DNA of 64,000 bases, from contig NZ_JASHKB010000005.1 in NCBI RefSeq assembly GCF_030732865.1, positions 112,864 to 176,863 of the forward strand, in the 5' to 3' direction. Shown piece after piece: positions 37,794 through 46,494 of this stretch; position 1 is the first letter of the stretch, and each line of letters starts with the position of its first letter. Under the pieces are notes generated by a model, which was given only the letters and a program-made list of their open reading frames with translations, did no database searches and was not told the origin of the DNA. A program made the position numbers and the translations under genes. Origin of the DNA: Roseitalea sp. MMSF_3546 (lineage in GTDB: Bacteria; Pseudomonadota; Alphaproteobacteria; Rhizobiales; Rhizobiaceae).

Positions 37794-38111
37794 ATGAGCA
37801 TCAAGGACCGCCGGGACGCCTTCGAGAACAAGTTCGCCCACGACGCCGAGTTGCGGTTCAAGGCCGAAGCGCGCCGCAACAGGCTGCTGGGGCTGTGGGC
37901 CGCCGAAAAGCTCGGCAAGTCGGGCGATGAGGCGGCCGCCTACGCCAAGGAAGTGATCGCCGCCGACTTCGAGGAGCCGGGCGAGGAGGACGTCTTCCGC
38001 AAGGTAAGGGGCGATTTCGACGCCGCCGGGGTGGAGCAGTCCGACCACCAGATCCGCCGCACCATGGACGAGCTGATGGCCAGGGCCATCGAGGAAGTGG
38101 AAAAGGGCTGA
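37794..38111 (+). CDS. ATP synthase zeta-subunit inhibitor (DUF1476)
   Basis: The 105-residue, highly charged helical protein (MSIKDRRDAFENKFAHDAEL, EARRNRLLGLWAAEKLG) is a member of DUF1476. In Paracoccus denitrificans this family is the zeta subunit, which blocks the F1 ATPase from running backwards. The family and role are established; activity here is inferred. The aldolase gene follows 51 bp downstream. It is divergent from purC. Confidence 0.9.
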   Translation: MSIKDRRDAFENKFAHDAELRFKAEARRNRLLGLWAAEKLGKSGDEAAAYAKEVIAADFEEPGEEDVFRKVRGDFDAAGVEQSDHQIRRTMDELMARAIEEVEKG

Positions 38112-38162
38112 GCTTCGTGCCGCCGCTGACCGCGCGCATCGCCGACCGGTATCGAAACCGCC

Positions 38163-38942
38163 ATGGCTGAAGCCCCCCTTCATCTTGCGCGGCGATTGCG
38201 CGCCGGAGAGACCGTCATCTGCGCCTGGTCGTCGCTGCCCGACACCGGGTTCGTGGCGATGCTGGCGGGGCAGGGGTTCGACGCGGTCAATCTGGACATG
38301 CAACATGGCGGCCATACCGAGCAGTCGGTGTGGGACGGCATTGCCGCAATCGTCGGGCTGGGCAAGCCGGTCATGGTGCGCGTGCCGGTCGGCCGGTTCG
38401 ACATGGCCGCGCGGGCGCTCGATTTCGGCGCCGACGCGGTCATCGCGCCGATGATCAACTCGCCCGCCGATGCGCGCGCCTTTGCCGCGGCGATGAAGTA
38501 CCCGCCGGTCGGGGAGCGATCATGGGGCCCGACGCGGGGCATCACGCTGCGCGGCATTTCGGGCGGAAACGCCTATCTGGCGAGCGCCAACGCGGACACG
38601 CTCAGCTTCGCCATGATCGAGACGCGCGGCGCGCTCGATGCGCTCGACGACATCCTCGCGACCCGGGGAATCGACGCGGTGTTCGTCGGGCCGGCGGATT
38701 TTTCCATCGCCTGGACCGGCGGCGAGCGGCTCGATCCCAAGCTCGACGCGATGATGGAGGCAATCGCCCACATCGCGGCCTGCGCGAAGGCCCATGGCAA
38801 GCTGGCGGGCATCTTCGCGGCCGACCCGGCGATGACGCAGCGCTATGTGGCGATGGGCTACGGGCTCGTCGCCGCCGGGTTCGACGCGGCGCTGGTCAGG
38901 GCCGGCGCCGATGCGGTGCTGGCCGCCGCGCGCGGCGACTGA
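38163..38942 (+). CDS. HpcH/HpaI-family aldolase
   Basis: The 259-residue product is a class II pyruvate-type aldolase: NLDMQHGGHTEQ (cf. the DxEHG motif with the base His), PVMVRVP, FGADAVIAPMINSPADAR and FVGPADFSIA carry the metal- and pyruvate-binding residues. Members cleave 4-hydroxy-2-oxo acids or 2-keto-3-deoxy sugar acids to pyruvate and an aldehyde. The DMQHG variant and the context do not fix the substrate. It ends 12 bp from the convergent purB gene. Confidence 0.85.
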   Translation: MAEAPLHLARRLRAGETVICAWSSLPDTGFVAMLAGQGFDAVNLDMQHGGHTEQSVWDGIAAIVGLGKPVMVRVPVGRFDMAARALDFGADAVIAPMINSPADARAFAAAMKYPPVGERSWGPTRGITLRGISGGNAYLASANADTLSFAMIETRGALDALDDILATRGIDAVFVGPADFSIAWTGGERLDPKLDAMMEAIAHIAACAKAHGKLAGIFAADPAMTQRYVAMGYGLVAAGFDAALVRAGADAVLAAARGD

Positions 38943-38954
38943 TCTGGCTTCCCT

Positions 38955-40256
38955 TCAGCCGAACACACGCGCGAAGATCGTGTCGACATGGCGGGTGTGG
39001 TAGCCGAGGTCGAACCGGTCGCGAATGTCGGTTTCCGAAAGGTGCGCGCGCACATCGGCATCGGCGAGCAGTTCGGCGAGGAAGTCCTTGCCTTCTTCCC
39101 ACACCTTCATGGCGTTGCGCTGGACCAGGCCATAGGCCTGCTCGCGGCTGACGCCGGCCTGGGTCAGCGCCAGCAGCACGCGCTGGGAGTGGATCAGCCC
39201 GCGCAGCCGGTCGACATTGGCGGCCATGGTCTCGGGATAGACGACCAGCTTGTCGATCACGCCGGTCAGCCGGTGCAGGGCGAAATCGAGCGTGACGGTC
39301 GCATCGGGGCCGATCATGCGCTCGACCGAGGAATGGGAGATGTCGCGTTCGTGCCACAGCGCCACGTTCTCGAGCGCCGGGGTGACATAGCCGCGCACCA
39401 TGCGGGCAAGACCGGTCAGGTTCTCGGTCAGGACCGGATTGCGCTTGTGCGGCATGGCGGACGAGCCCTTCTGGCCGGGCGCGAAGTATTCCTCGGCCTC
39501 CAGAACCTCGGTGCGCTGCAGATGGCGGATCTCCACTGCCAGTCGCTCGACCGAGCCGGCAATGACCCCGAGCGTAGCAAAGAACATGGCATGGCGGTCG
39601 CGGGGGATGACCTGGGTCGAGATCGGCTCGACGGTCAGCCCCATCGCTTCGGCGACATGGGCCTCGATCGCCGGGTCGATATTGGCGAAGGTGCCCACGG
39701 CGCCGGAAATCGCGCAGGTGGCGATGTCGGCGCGGGCGGCGACAAGGCGCGTGCGACAGCGATCGAACTCGGCATAGGCCTGGGCCAGCTTGAGCCCGAA
39801 CGTCGTCGGCTCGGCATGGATGCCGTGGCTGCGGCCGATGGTGACTGTGTCCTTGTGCTCGTGGGCGCGCGCCTTGAGGGCGGCGAGCAGGGCGTCGAGG
39901 TCGTCGAGCAGGATGTCGCAGGCACGGGCGAGCTGGACGGCAAGGCAGGTGTCGAGCACGTCCGAGGAGGTCATCCCCTGATGGACGAAACGCGCCTCGG
40001 GGCCGACGATCTCGGCCAGATGGGTCAGAAAGGCGATGACGTCGTGTTTGGTCTCGCGCTCGATCTCGGCGATGCGCTCGACATCGAAGGTGGCGCTGCC
40101 GGCCTTCTCCCAGATCACCTGGGCCGCCCGGTCGGGAATGATGCCGGCTTTGGCCAGGGCGTCGCAGGCATGGGCCTCGATCTCGAACCAGATGCGATAC
40201 TTGGTCTCCGGCGACCAGATGGCCGTCATTTCGGGGCGCGAATAGCGGGGAATCAT
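38955..40256 (-). CDS. purB: Adenylosuccinate lyase
   Basis: A 433-residue fumarase/aspartase-superfamily enzyme acting twice in purine synthesis, releasing fumarate from SAICAR and from adenylosuccinate. The flexible signature loop GSSAMPHKRNP is present, along with SSDVLDTCLAVQLARA and TIGRSHGIHAEPTTFGLKLA with the catalytic His. ATG 40256 gives the typical start MIPRYSRPEMTAIWSPETKY. It is close to the other pur genes but on the far side of two unrelated plus-strand genes. Confidence 0.97.
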   Translation of the reverse strand: MIPRYSRPEMTAIWSPETKYRIWFEIEAHACDALAKAGIIPDRAAQVIWEKAGSATFDVERIAEIERETKHDVIAFLTHLAEIVGPEARFVHQGMTSSDVLDTCLAVQLARACDILLDDLDALLAALKARAHEHKDTVTIGRSHGIHAEPTTFGLKLAQAYAEFDRCRTRLVAARADIATCAISGAVGTFANIDPAIEAHVAEAMGLTVEPISTQVIPRDRHAMFFATLGVIAGSVERLAVEIRHLQRTEVLEAEEYFAPGQKGSSAMPHKRNPVLTENLTGLARMVRGYVTPALENVALWHERDISHSSVERMIGPDATVTLDFALHRLTGVIDKLVVYPETMAANVDRLRGLIHSQRVLLALTQAGVSREQAYGLVQRNAMKVWEEGKDFLAELLADADVRAHLSETDIRDRFDLGYHTRHVDTIFARVFG

Positions 40257-40315
40257 GGGGCGGTGCCTGCCTGTGCGATAGCGATGGGCTGGCGTATCAG
40301 GCCGCGCGTGCAGAC

Positions 40316-40849
40316 TCAACGCATGGCGCGGCTGGCCGCCACGCTCGCCACGGCGAGCAGCGCCGGGCCGGCAAGTCCGTAAAGGCGCGGGCCGATGACG
40401 GTGTATTGGTAAACGGCGGCGGCACCGGTGAAGAACTGCTGCAGGAGCCAGATCCGCGTCAGCGGTGGCGCATGCCACTGGGCGTAGTAGGCGCGGTAAT
40501 CGAGCACGAGCAGGCCGGCGGTGACGGCCAGGATGGCAACCGGACCCAGCGCGGCAATGGCAAGCGTGCGCAGGGGCGGGCGCAGCCGGCGTCCGAACAC
40601 CGAAACGACGGCGGCGGCCAGCGCCAGGCCGACGGCGCCGCCGGCCCCGAGCACCAGGGCCAGGTCGACGACGTCGCCGCCATCGTGCCAGCCAAAGCGC
40701 ACCTTGAGCGCATGGACCGTCAGGCCGGCAAGGCAGGCGCCGAAGGCAAGGGCGATGGCGCCGATGCGCACGAGCCGGACCGCGGGCCGCACCGGTCTGC
40801 CCGCAAGGCGCGTGCCCGGCCGGGACCGGCTGCGTTCGCCGGCGCTCAC
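40316..40849 (-). CDS. Hypothetical four-span membrane protein
   Basis: The 177-residue product has a basic N-terminus and four hydrophobic spans (about 28-46, 62-84, 95-115 and 150-172). The loop before the last span contains YYAQWHAPPLTRIWLLQQFF. I do not recognise a family. It starts with GTG overlapping the stop codon of the upstream DUF2259 gene (GTGA), so the two are co-translated. Together they may act in the envelope, but nothing more can be said. Confidence 0.65.
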   Translation of the reverse strand: MSAGERSRSRPGTRLAGRPVRPAVRLVRIGAIALAFGACLAGLTVHALKVRFGWHDGGDVVDLALVLGAGGAVGLALAAAVVSVFGRRLRPPLRTLAIAALGPVAILAVTAGLLVLDYRAYYAQWHAPPLTRIWLLQQFFTGAAAVYQYTVIGPRLYGLAGPALLAVASVAASRAMR

Positions 40850-41595
40850 GGCCCGGTGACGGTGACCGCCATCCAGCGATGATCGGGCCCCTCGAAGCCG
40901 TAGGAGCGCACGGCGATCAGCACGGCATAGGTGTCGGGTCCATGCGGATGGTCGGCGACCTGGATGCCGCCGATCCGATAGCCGAGCGGACAGCCCCGGC
41001 TCGCCGGCACGCGGTCGTCCTCGTGCAGCAGGCGCGTGGTGCCGCCCGGCGTGGGGTCGATGGCGACAAGGCGAAAGCCCGCCAGCGTGTCGACGACGCC
41101 GGCGCAGGTGTCCTCGGCGACGAAGCCCAGCTCCTCGAGCCGAACCTCGATGGGGTCGTCGATCGGCGGGAACACCGGCCGCGGATTGACGGTCATGACG
41201 AAGGGATCGGCGCTGCGCTCGGTGACGGCGTTGAAGCCGGCCAGCCAGCCCCGATTGTCGGCCAGGACATCGTCGCCGACGATCGCCTCGCCCTGATCGC
41301 GCGCCATGGCACGGGCCTGCGCGACGTCCGCCGCTTCGTCGTCGAGCCGTACGCGAATCGGGGTTCCGGCGAGGAAGGTATCGGTTGCGGTGTCGATGTA
41401 GAACCGGTTGGCATAGGGAAAGCCCGAGCCGTCCTGGATACCGTATTCCTCAAAGGCGAAGATGCTCGCATCGGCCGAAAAGCCGAGCACGTTCAGCCTG
41501 GCGGCATCGCCGGCAAGGGCCGGCGCCGGCGACAGGGCGGCGAAGGGCGCGGCGATCGCGGCGGCGAAGGCGGCGCGCGTGAGCGTGGTGATCAT
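40846..41595 (-). CDS. Predicted secreted protein (DUF2259)
   Basis: The 249-residue product has a signal peptide ending APALAG, then the DUF2259-type start ARLNVLGFSADASIFAFEEY followed by a largely beta mature domain with two cysteines (DTCAGVV, SRGCPLG). The function of the family is unknown. AAGGAG lies just ahead of the ATG. It stands 1 bp after rpe and overlaps the membrane-protein gene behind it, giving an rpe-DUF2259-membrane protein operon. Confidence 0.8.
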   Translation of the reverse strand: MITTLTRAAFAAAIAAPFAALSPAPALAGDAARLNVLGFSADASIFAFEEYGIQDGSGFPYANRFYIDTATDTFLAGTPIRVRLDDEAADVAQARAMARDQGEAIVGDDVLADNRGWLAGFNAVTERSADPFVMTVNPRPVFPPIDDPIEVRLEELGFVAEDTCAGVVDTLAGFRLVAIDPTPGGTTRLLHEDDRVPASRGCPLGYRIGGIQVADHPHGPDTYAVLIAVRSYGFEGPDHRWMAVTVTGP

Positions 41596-41596
41596 G

Positions 41597-42280
41597 TCAG
41601 GCTCCTTGTGCCCGGTTGTCCGTTGCCGCCGCCCTGATGGCGGAGATGTTATCACGATACGCCGCCGCTGTCCCGCCCCGGAACACCGCCGAGCCGGCCA
41701 CGAACACATTGGCCCCGGCGCGCGCGCAGGTGCCGGCGGTCTGCGCCGTGATGCCGCCATCGACCTGCAAATCGATCGGTCGGTCGCCGATGAGGGCGCC
41801 GAGCGCGGCAATCTTGCCGGTTGCCGCTTCGATGTAGGCCTGACCGCCAAAACCCGGATTGACGCTCATCACCAGGATCAGATCGACGAGGTCGAGGACA
41901 TTTTCGACCGCCGAGACGGGCGTTGCCGGATTGAGGCTCACCCCGGCACGCTTGCCGAGCGCCTTGATCGCCTGCAGCGAACGATGCAGGTGCGGGCCGG
42001 CTTCGGCATGCACGGTGATGATGTCGCTGCCGGCCTTGGCGAACGCCTCGATATAGGGGTCGGCCGGGGCGATCATCAGATGACAATCGAAGACGGCGTC
42101 GGTGTATGGCCGCACACTGGCGATGACATCGGGGCCGAAGGAGATGTTGGGCACGAAATGGCCGTCCATGACGTCCAGATGCAGCCAGTCCGCGCCGGCC
42201 TGGACGACGGTTTGGACCTCTTGGCCAAGGCGTGCGAAGTCGGCGGCGAGGATGGAGGGGGCGATGGCGATGGGGCGCAT
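41597..42280 (-). CDS. rpe: Ribulose-phosphate 3-epimerase
   Basis: A 227-residue TIM-barrel enzyme that interconverts ribulose and xylulose 5-phosphates in the pentose phosphate and Calvin pathways. Signatures are [36 protein letters not shown] with two metal ligands, [12 protein letters not shown] and VDGGI. It lies first in a three-gene minus-strand unit. Confidence 0.97.
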   Translation of the reverse strand: MRPIAIAPSILAADFARLGQEVQTVVQAGADWLHLDVMDGHFVPNISFGPDVIASVRPYTDAVFDCHLMIAPADPYIEAFAKAGSDIITVHAEAGPHLHRSLQAIKALGKRAGVSLNPATPVSAVENVLDLVDLILVMSVNPGFGGQAYIEAATGKIAALGALIGDRPIDLQVDGGITAQTAGTCARAGANVFVAGSAVFRGGTAAAYRDNISAIRAAATDNRAQGA

Positions 42281-42493
42281 GGTCGAACGGTCCGCTGATG
42301 CTCGGGAGATTTCACACTATCACCGCACGGGACGGGCCACAGCGCAATCCGCACACCGAAGGCGATTTGCCATCATTCGAGCGCGGTCGGCTTCGTCGCG
42401 GCAGGCATGGCGCGGTCGGTGCGTCCAAGCGGTCGGCTGTCGGTGCGCGTCGGCATCGCGGGCTGGAGGCGCACTGACGGCCGATCGGGGCGA

Positions 42494-43087
42494 TCAGTGC
42501 GAGGCGGGCGGCTGCATGCCGATATCGGGGTAGATCTCGGCCGCCATCAGGCCCTTCTCGCCGGCGCCGAAGCGCGCGATGACCACCTGTCCCGGCCTGA
42601 GCTCGGTCAGGCCGTAGCGGCGCAGTGTTTCCATGTGCACGAAGATGTCGGGCGTGCCCTCGCCGCGGGTCAGGAACCCGAATCCCTTGGTGCGGTTGAA
42701 CCATTTGACGATGACGCGTTCGAGGCCGCTGGTCGGGGTGACCGTCTGGTGCGTCCGGGGCTCGTTGGCCGCAGGATGCACGGCGGTCGAATTGTCCATC
42801 GAGATCACGTGAAAGGCCTGGAACCCGCGTTCGCCGCGGCGCGCCTCGCACACGATCCGCGCGCCCTCGAGCGCGGTCTGGAAGCCGTCGCGACGCAGGC
42901 ACGTCACATGCAGCATGACATCGCCCAGCGCGCCGTCATCGGGCACGATGAAGCCGTACCCCTTTGCAATATCGAACCATTTGATGGTTCCGGCGACCTC
43001 GATCAGGCCATGCACATCCGCCGTGCGCGCATCGGTGCGCGCCGTTTGGAGCGACTTATCCTTGTCCGATTGCGAGCCGTCACTCAT
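42494..43087 (-). CDS. Double cold-shock-domain protein
   Basis: The 197-residue protein has two cold-shock domains separated by a flexible linker. The first carries [14 protein letters not shown] (RNP1 KGYGFI, residues 42-47), the second [14 protein letters not shown] and IFVHMETL (RNP1 KGFGFL, 134-139). Such double-domain proteins in alphaproteobacteria bind single-stranded nucleic acid and act as RNA chaperones. An aromatic patch is complete only in the second domain; in the first, the RNP2 position reads VMLHVTCL, lacking the usual FVH Phe. ATG 43087 follows a GGAGGGGA ribosome site. Confidence 0.92.
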   Translation of the reverse strand: MSDGSQSDKDKSLQTARTDARTADVHGLIEVAGTIKWFDIAKGYGFIVPDDGALGDVMLHVTCLRRDGFQTALEGARIVCEARRGERGFQAFHVISMDNSTAVHPAANEPRTHQTVTPTSGLERVIVKWFNRTKGFGFLTRGEGTPDIFVHMETLRRYGLTELRPGQVVIARFGAGEKGLMAAEIYPDIGMQPPASH

Positions 43088-43349
43088 ACGACACACTTCC
43101 CCTCCACGTCCGCCCAGTCTCGGGACCAGAATCGGCGATCCGTGATTCGCCTCAAGGATAGCATCACAGCCAGTGATTGCGGCAAGAGCGAAAACCGAAT
43201 TAGTTGGGAATTGCCGCAAGTGTTGCGCAAGGGCACATGGGGCGTGCACAAAGGGCCATGATCGACGCGCTCGGCGCCATGCCGCCGGCGCCGGCAAGCG
43301 GTGGTCCGGTATGGGCGCTGCGACGACGAACCACAAGGGAGACCTCCAC

Positions 43350-43790
43350 ATGCGTTATCTGCACACCATGGTGCGTGTCCGCGACATCGACGAGTCGCTC
43401 GACTTTTACTGCAACAAGCTCGGCCTTGAGGAGATCCGGCGCATGGAGAACGAGGCCGGCCGGTTCACGCTGATCTTCCTGGCCGCCCCCGAAGACCGCC
43501 AGAGCGCGGTCGAGGATCGGGCGCCCATGGTCGAGCTCACCTATAACTGGGATCCGGAAGAATATCAGGGCGGCCGCAATTTCGGCCATCTGGCCTATGC
43601 GGTCGACGACATCTACGCGCTTTGCGAGAAATTGCAGGCTTCGGGCGTGACGATCAACCGGCCGCCGCGCGACGGCCACATGGCCTTCGTGCGTTCGCCC
43701 GATGGCATCTCCATCGAATTGCTGCAAAAGGGCGAAGCCCTGCCGAAGAAGGAGCCGTGGGCTTCCATGCCAAATACCGGCAGCTGGTGA
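43350..43790 (+). CDS. gloA: Lactoylglutathione lyase (glyoxalase I)
   Basis: The 146-residue enzyme converts the methylglyoxal-glutathione adduct to lactoylglutathione. The four metal ligands expected in the family are present: His5 ([10 protein letters not shown]), Glu62 (VELTYNW), His80 (NFGHLAYAV) and Glu123 (ISIELLQ). AAGGGA precedes the ATG at about 10 bp. It is slightly longer at the C-terminus than the E. coli enzyme. Transcribed away from the cold-shock gene. Confidence 0.94.
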   Translation: MRYLHTMVRVRDIDESLDFYCNKLGLEEIRRMENEAGRFTLIFLAAPEDRQSAVEDRAPMVELTYNWDPEEYQGGRNFGHLAYAVDDIYALCEKLQASGVTINRPPRDGHMAFVRSPDGISIELLQKGEALPKKEPWASMPNTGSW

Positions 43791-43895
43791 GGGGCGCCTG
43801 CACGCAATCTTCATGATTTGGCCGCATTGTCGCCCCTAGCGCACCCGCTCTGCCTGGGGTGGTTTAGCTTTGCCCGCCGATGTGGTAAGCAATCG

Positions 43896-43910
43896 TTAAC
43901 TTGCCGTTAA
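43896..43910 (+). promoter_or_regulatory. Perfect CtrA-type site
   Basis: TTAACTTGCCGTTAA matches TTAA-N7-TTAA exactly and is also preceded by G and followed by CC. It is 61 bp before the TTG start of the M15 peptidase gene, the position expected for activation by the cell-cycle regulator CtrA. Confidence 0.6.
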
Positions 43911-43970
43911 CCATTGTCGCGCCAACTCGAGCCCGGATCGCAACCGGGGGTGGCAAGAGGGGACGACTGT

Positions 43971-44939
43971 TTGACAAGCAATGACCGGCATCGGGGGCAC
44001 GGGCACGCCTTGCGCATGATGGCCGCCGCGGCGGCCGCCATATTCGTATCGGCCTGCACGGCGGACACGCTGGGCTCCGTCGCCGGCTTCAAGCCGCTGC
44101 CCACCTTGAACGGCCAGCACACGCTGACCCTTGGCGAAAGCACGATGTTCCCGGCCACCGGCCCGGAACGCAGCTATGCGGGCGCCACGCAATCCTATAG
44201 CGGGCCGACACCGACCGAAGGCGTGCCGCGCCCCCCAAGCGCCCTGCTTGCCGGCCAGACACCATCGGCCGCCGCAGTTCAGCCGGCCGCGGCCAGCGGG
44301 TCGTCGGCGCCGCCCGACGATGTGGCGACGCGCCGGATCGAGGCCGCCGGTCTTGCGCCCCGGGGGCGTGCGCCGCAAGCGGCGTCGGCCGGCAGCGACC
44401 GCGATTCCCGGCAGGGCTTTCTGGCCTCGCTCTTCGGTCGCCCCGATTCGGGCTCTCGGCCGGTGATCCGATCGGCTGAAGGGCCGCTGTTCGCGCGCGC
44501 GTCGCTGTCGGGCAGTGACGAAGGGAACCGCAACAACGGCACCGACGGGGCCGGCGTGCAGGTCGCATCGGCGGCCGGTCTCGCCCGGCTTGCGCCCAAC
44601 GGGCTGCGTACCCAGCACGACGGTGTCGATGTGAAATGCCTCAAGCCGGCGCTTGTCGACATTCTCGACCAGGTCGAGCGCCATTTCGGCGAGCCGGTCG
44701 TCGTCACCTCGGGCTATCGCAGCCCCGGCCGCAACCGCAAGGCCAGCGGCGCCTCCAATTCCCTGCACATCTATTGCGCCGCCGCCGACATTCAGGTCGA
44801 GGGCGTGAGCAAGTGGGACCTTGCCTCCTATATGCGCGATCTGCCTGGCCGCGGCGGCGTGGGCACCTATTGCCACACCGATTCGGTTCATATCGACATC
44901 GGCCCGCGCCGCGACTGGAACTGGCGCTGCCGGCGATAG
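43971..44939 (+). CDS. Lipoprotein M15-type D,D-carboxypeptidase-like protein
   Basis: The 322-residue product has a basic N-terminus, a hydrophobic segment and a lipobox-like FVSAC, then a long disordered stretch and a C-terminal peptidase M15_3 domain. Zinc ligands are recognisable: His and Asp in SLHIYCAAADI and His in HTDSVHIDIG, together with SGYRSPGRNRKASGA. Such enzymes cut peptide cross-links in peptidoglycan. TTG 43971 was chosen because AGAGGGG lies at a proper distance; ATG 44016 is the alternative. A perfect CtrA-type site precedes it, consistent with cell-cycle controlled wall work. Confidence 0.82.
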   Translation: MTSNDRHRGHGHALRMMAAAAAAIFVSACTADTLGSVAGFKPLPTLNGQHTLTLGESTMFPATGPERSYAGATQSYSGPTPTEGVPRPPSALLAGQTPSAAAVQPAAASGSSAPPDDVATRRIEAAGLAPRGRAPQAASAGSDRDSRQGFLASLFGRPDSGSRPVIRSAEGPLFARASLSGSDEGNRNNGTDGAGVQVASAAGLARLAPNGLRTQHDGVDVKCLKPALVDILDQVERHFGEPVVVTSGYRSPGRNRKASGASNSLHIYCAAADIQVEGVSKWDLASYMRDLPGRGGVGTYCHTDSVHIDIGPRRDWNWRCRR

Positions 44940-45331
44940 CTGGCGGGCCGGCTCTGGCAACGGACTGCCGCGATGGGCGGGCTATTAAGGGCACTCCAAT
45001 TCGAAGGTCGCGGTTGGGCGCGACGCCGCCCGTGGCCGAGGTCTGGCGGCCGATTGCGGATGGACGGGCGGGCCGCAAGCCGGGGCAGCGGGACTGCCAT
45101 TCGATGGCCGGTCGATGCCGCGCCGGGGATCGGATGGGCGTTTTGAGAGCACACGCCGGACACGGCGTTGCCGGCGATTCGGCGATCGGGGTGTCTGCAC
45201 CTTTTTGCGATGCCCACGGCATGGAACGGCCGGGATCGGACCGCGATCGGCATGGCGAAAAATGCCCGTTGGCGCTCGTACAAGGGTTGCGAGCCCAGGC
45301 GATAGTGCCTATACACCGTTCACCCTGCCGC
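44940..45331. other. Gap before tRNA-Glu
   Basis: 392 bp with no protein gene that I can support. The right end contains the tRNA-Glu promoter (45287-45315). The rest has moderate GC and no hairpin followed by T residues. Short open frames lack ribosome sites and do not look like proteins. Confidence 0.5.
45287..45315 (+). promoter_or_regulatory. Promoter of tRNA-Glu
   Basis: TTGCGA (45287-45292), a 17-bp spacer and TATACA (45310-45315). Transcription would begin about 10 bp before the tRNA. The other two tRNA genes in the window have similar TTGC...TAT promoters. Confidence 0.7.
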
Positions 45332-45407
45332 GCGCCCATCGTCTAGCGGTCTAGGACGCCGCCCTTTCACGGCGGAAACACGGGTTCGAGTCCCGTTGGG
45401 CGTGCCA
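45332..45407 (+). tRNA. tRNA-Glu (anticodon TTC)
   Basis: A complete cloverleaf: 7-bp acceptor (GCGCCCA with TGGGCGT, first pair G-U), D-arm with CTAGCGGTCTAG, anticodon stem CCGCC/GGCGG with loop CTTTCAC giving TTC, T-arm CGGGTTCGAGTCCCG, and an encoded CCA end. Confidence 0.97.
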
Positions 45408-45477
45408 TTTCACCCTTGCATCGTCGACGCTCCCGGTGGCCGCTGGAGGTGTGCGTGTCCGCGACCGGGCGCGCGTG

Positions 45478-45505
45478 AAAAAGGCCGGACGCGCTGCGCC
45501 CGGCC
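45478..45505 (-). terminator. Terminator of the MscS gene
   Basis: Read on the minus strand, GGCCGG (45505-45500) pairs with CCGGCC (45488-45483) across a GC-rich loop and is followed by five T residues (45482-45478). It lies 27 bp past the mscS stop codon. Confidence 0.7.
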
Positions 45506-45531
45506 TGCCCGTGCGTCATTGCGGCGTCGGC

Positions 45532-46338
45532 TCAGGCCGCCTTCTGGATCTCGACCGAATGCGGATAGGGAATCGAAATGCCCTTTTCGTCGAAGGCCAG
45601 CTTGACCGCCTTGAGCATGTCGAAGCGCACATCCCAGTAGTCGGCCGCCGCGCACCACACGCGCATCGTCAGATCGACCGAGCTTTCGCCCAGACCGGTC
45701 ACGCGCACCCACGGTTCGGGCTCGTCGTGGATGCGCGGGTCCGCCCGTGCCAACTCGGCGATGATCGCGACCGCCTTGTCGGCATCGTCGCCGTAGTCGA
45801 TGCCGAACTGCAGATCGACGCGCCGGGTGTCATGGGCCGAATAGTTGGTGATCACCGATCCCCAGGCCTGGCCGTTGGGGATGATGATCTGCACATTGTC
45901 CGGCGTCGCAAGTTCGGTGACGAACAGGTTGAGATCCTTGACCGTTCCGGCCGTGCCGCCGATGTCGACATACTGCCCGAGCCGATAGGGCCGAAACAGG
46001 GTCAGCATGAAGCCGGCGGCGAGATCGCTCAGCGTGCCCTGCAATGCCAGGCCGATGGCCAGCGTCGCCGCGCCGAGCACCGCCACCAGGCTGGTCGCCT
46101 CGATCCCGAAAATGCCGAGCACGGCAATCAGCACCATGGCCAGGATGGCCCATTTGACGATGCTCGCGGTGAACCCGCCGATCGTCGGATCGATCTGCGG
46201 CGTCGCCATGATGCGCCGGCGAACGAGGCCGCCCGCCCAGCCGGCGATGATCCAGCCGACGACCAGCACGATAAGCGCCTTGATGGCGTTGAAGACGAGC
46301 GGCCCCCAGCCGCCGATTTGCTCCGTCATGGCTTCCAT
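45532..46338 (-). CDS. Small-conductance mechanosensitive channel (MscS family)
   Basis: The 268-residue product is a minimal MscS: three hydrophobic helices in the first 110 residues, with the Ala/Gly-rich pore helix AVLGAATLAIGLALQGTLSD, then the family beta domain (PYRLGQYVDIGGTAGTVKDL and PNGQAWGSVITNYS) and an alpha/beta cytoplasmic end. It would open under membrane tension to release solutes in hypo-osmotic shock. ATG 46338 has AAGGGA at a 9-10-bp spacing. A terminator follows the gene. Confidence 0.93.
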   Translation of the reverse strand: MEAMTEQIGGWGPLVFNAIKALIVLVVGWIIAGWAGGLVRRRIMATPQIDPTIGGFTASIVKWAILAMVLIAVLGIFGIEATSLVAVLGAATLAIGLALQGTLSDLAAGFMLTLFRPYRLGQYVDIGGTAGTVKDLNLFVTELATPDNVQIIIPNGQAWGSVITNYSAHDTRRVDLQFGIDYGDDADKAVAIIAELARADPRIHDEPEPWVRVTGLGESSVDLTMRVWCAAADYWDVRFDMLKAVKLAFDEKGISIPYPHSVEIQKAA

Positions 46339-46494
46339 GTGATCTTGTCCCTTTTGTCACGCGTCGCGCCAGCGGCGCTGTCTAGCGATGGTTGAGACGC
46401 AAGTCCAGCCTCAACCGTGAGCGGGCAAGGTCGTCAAGGCCGGCAGGGCCCGATCCCGACAGGTCGGATTCGGCAGGCCCGCGCGTTCGTGCCG

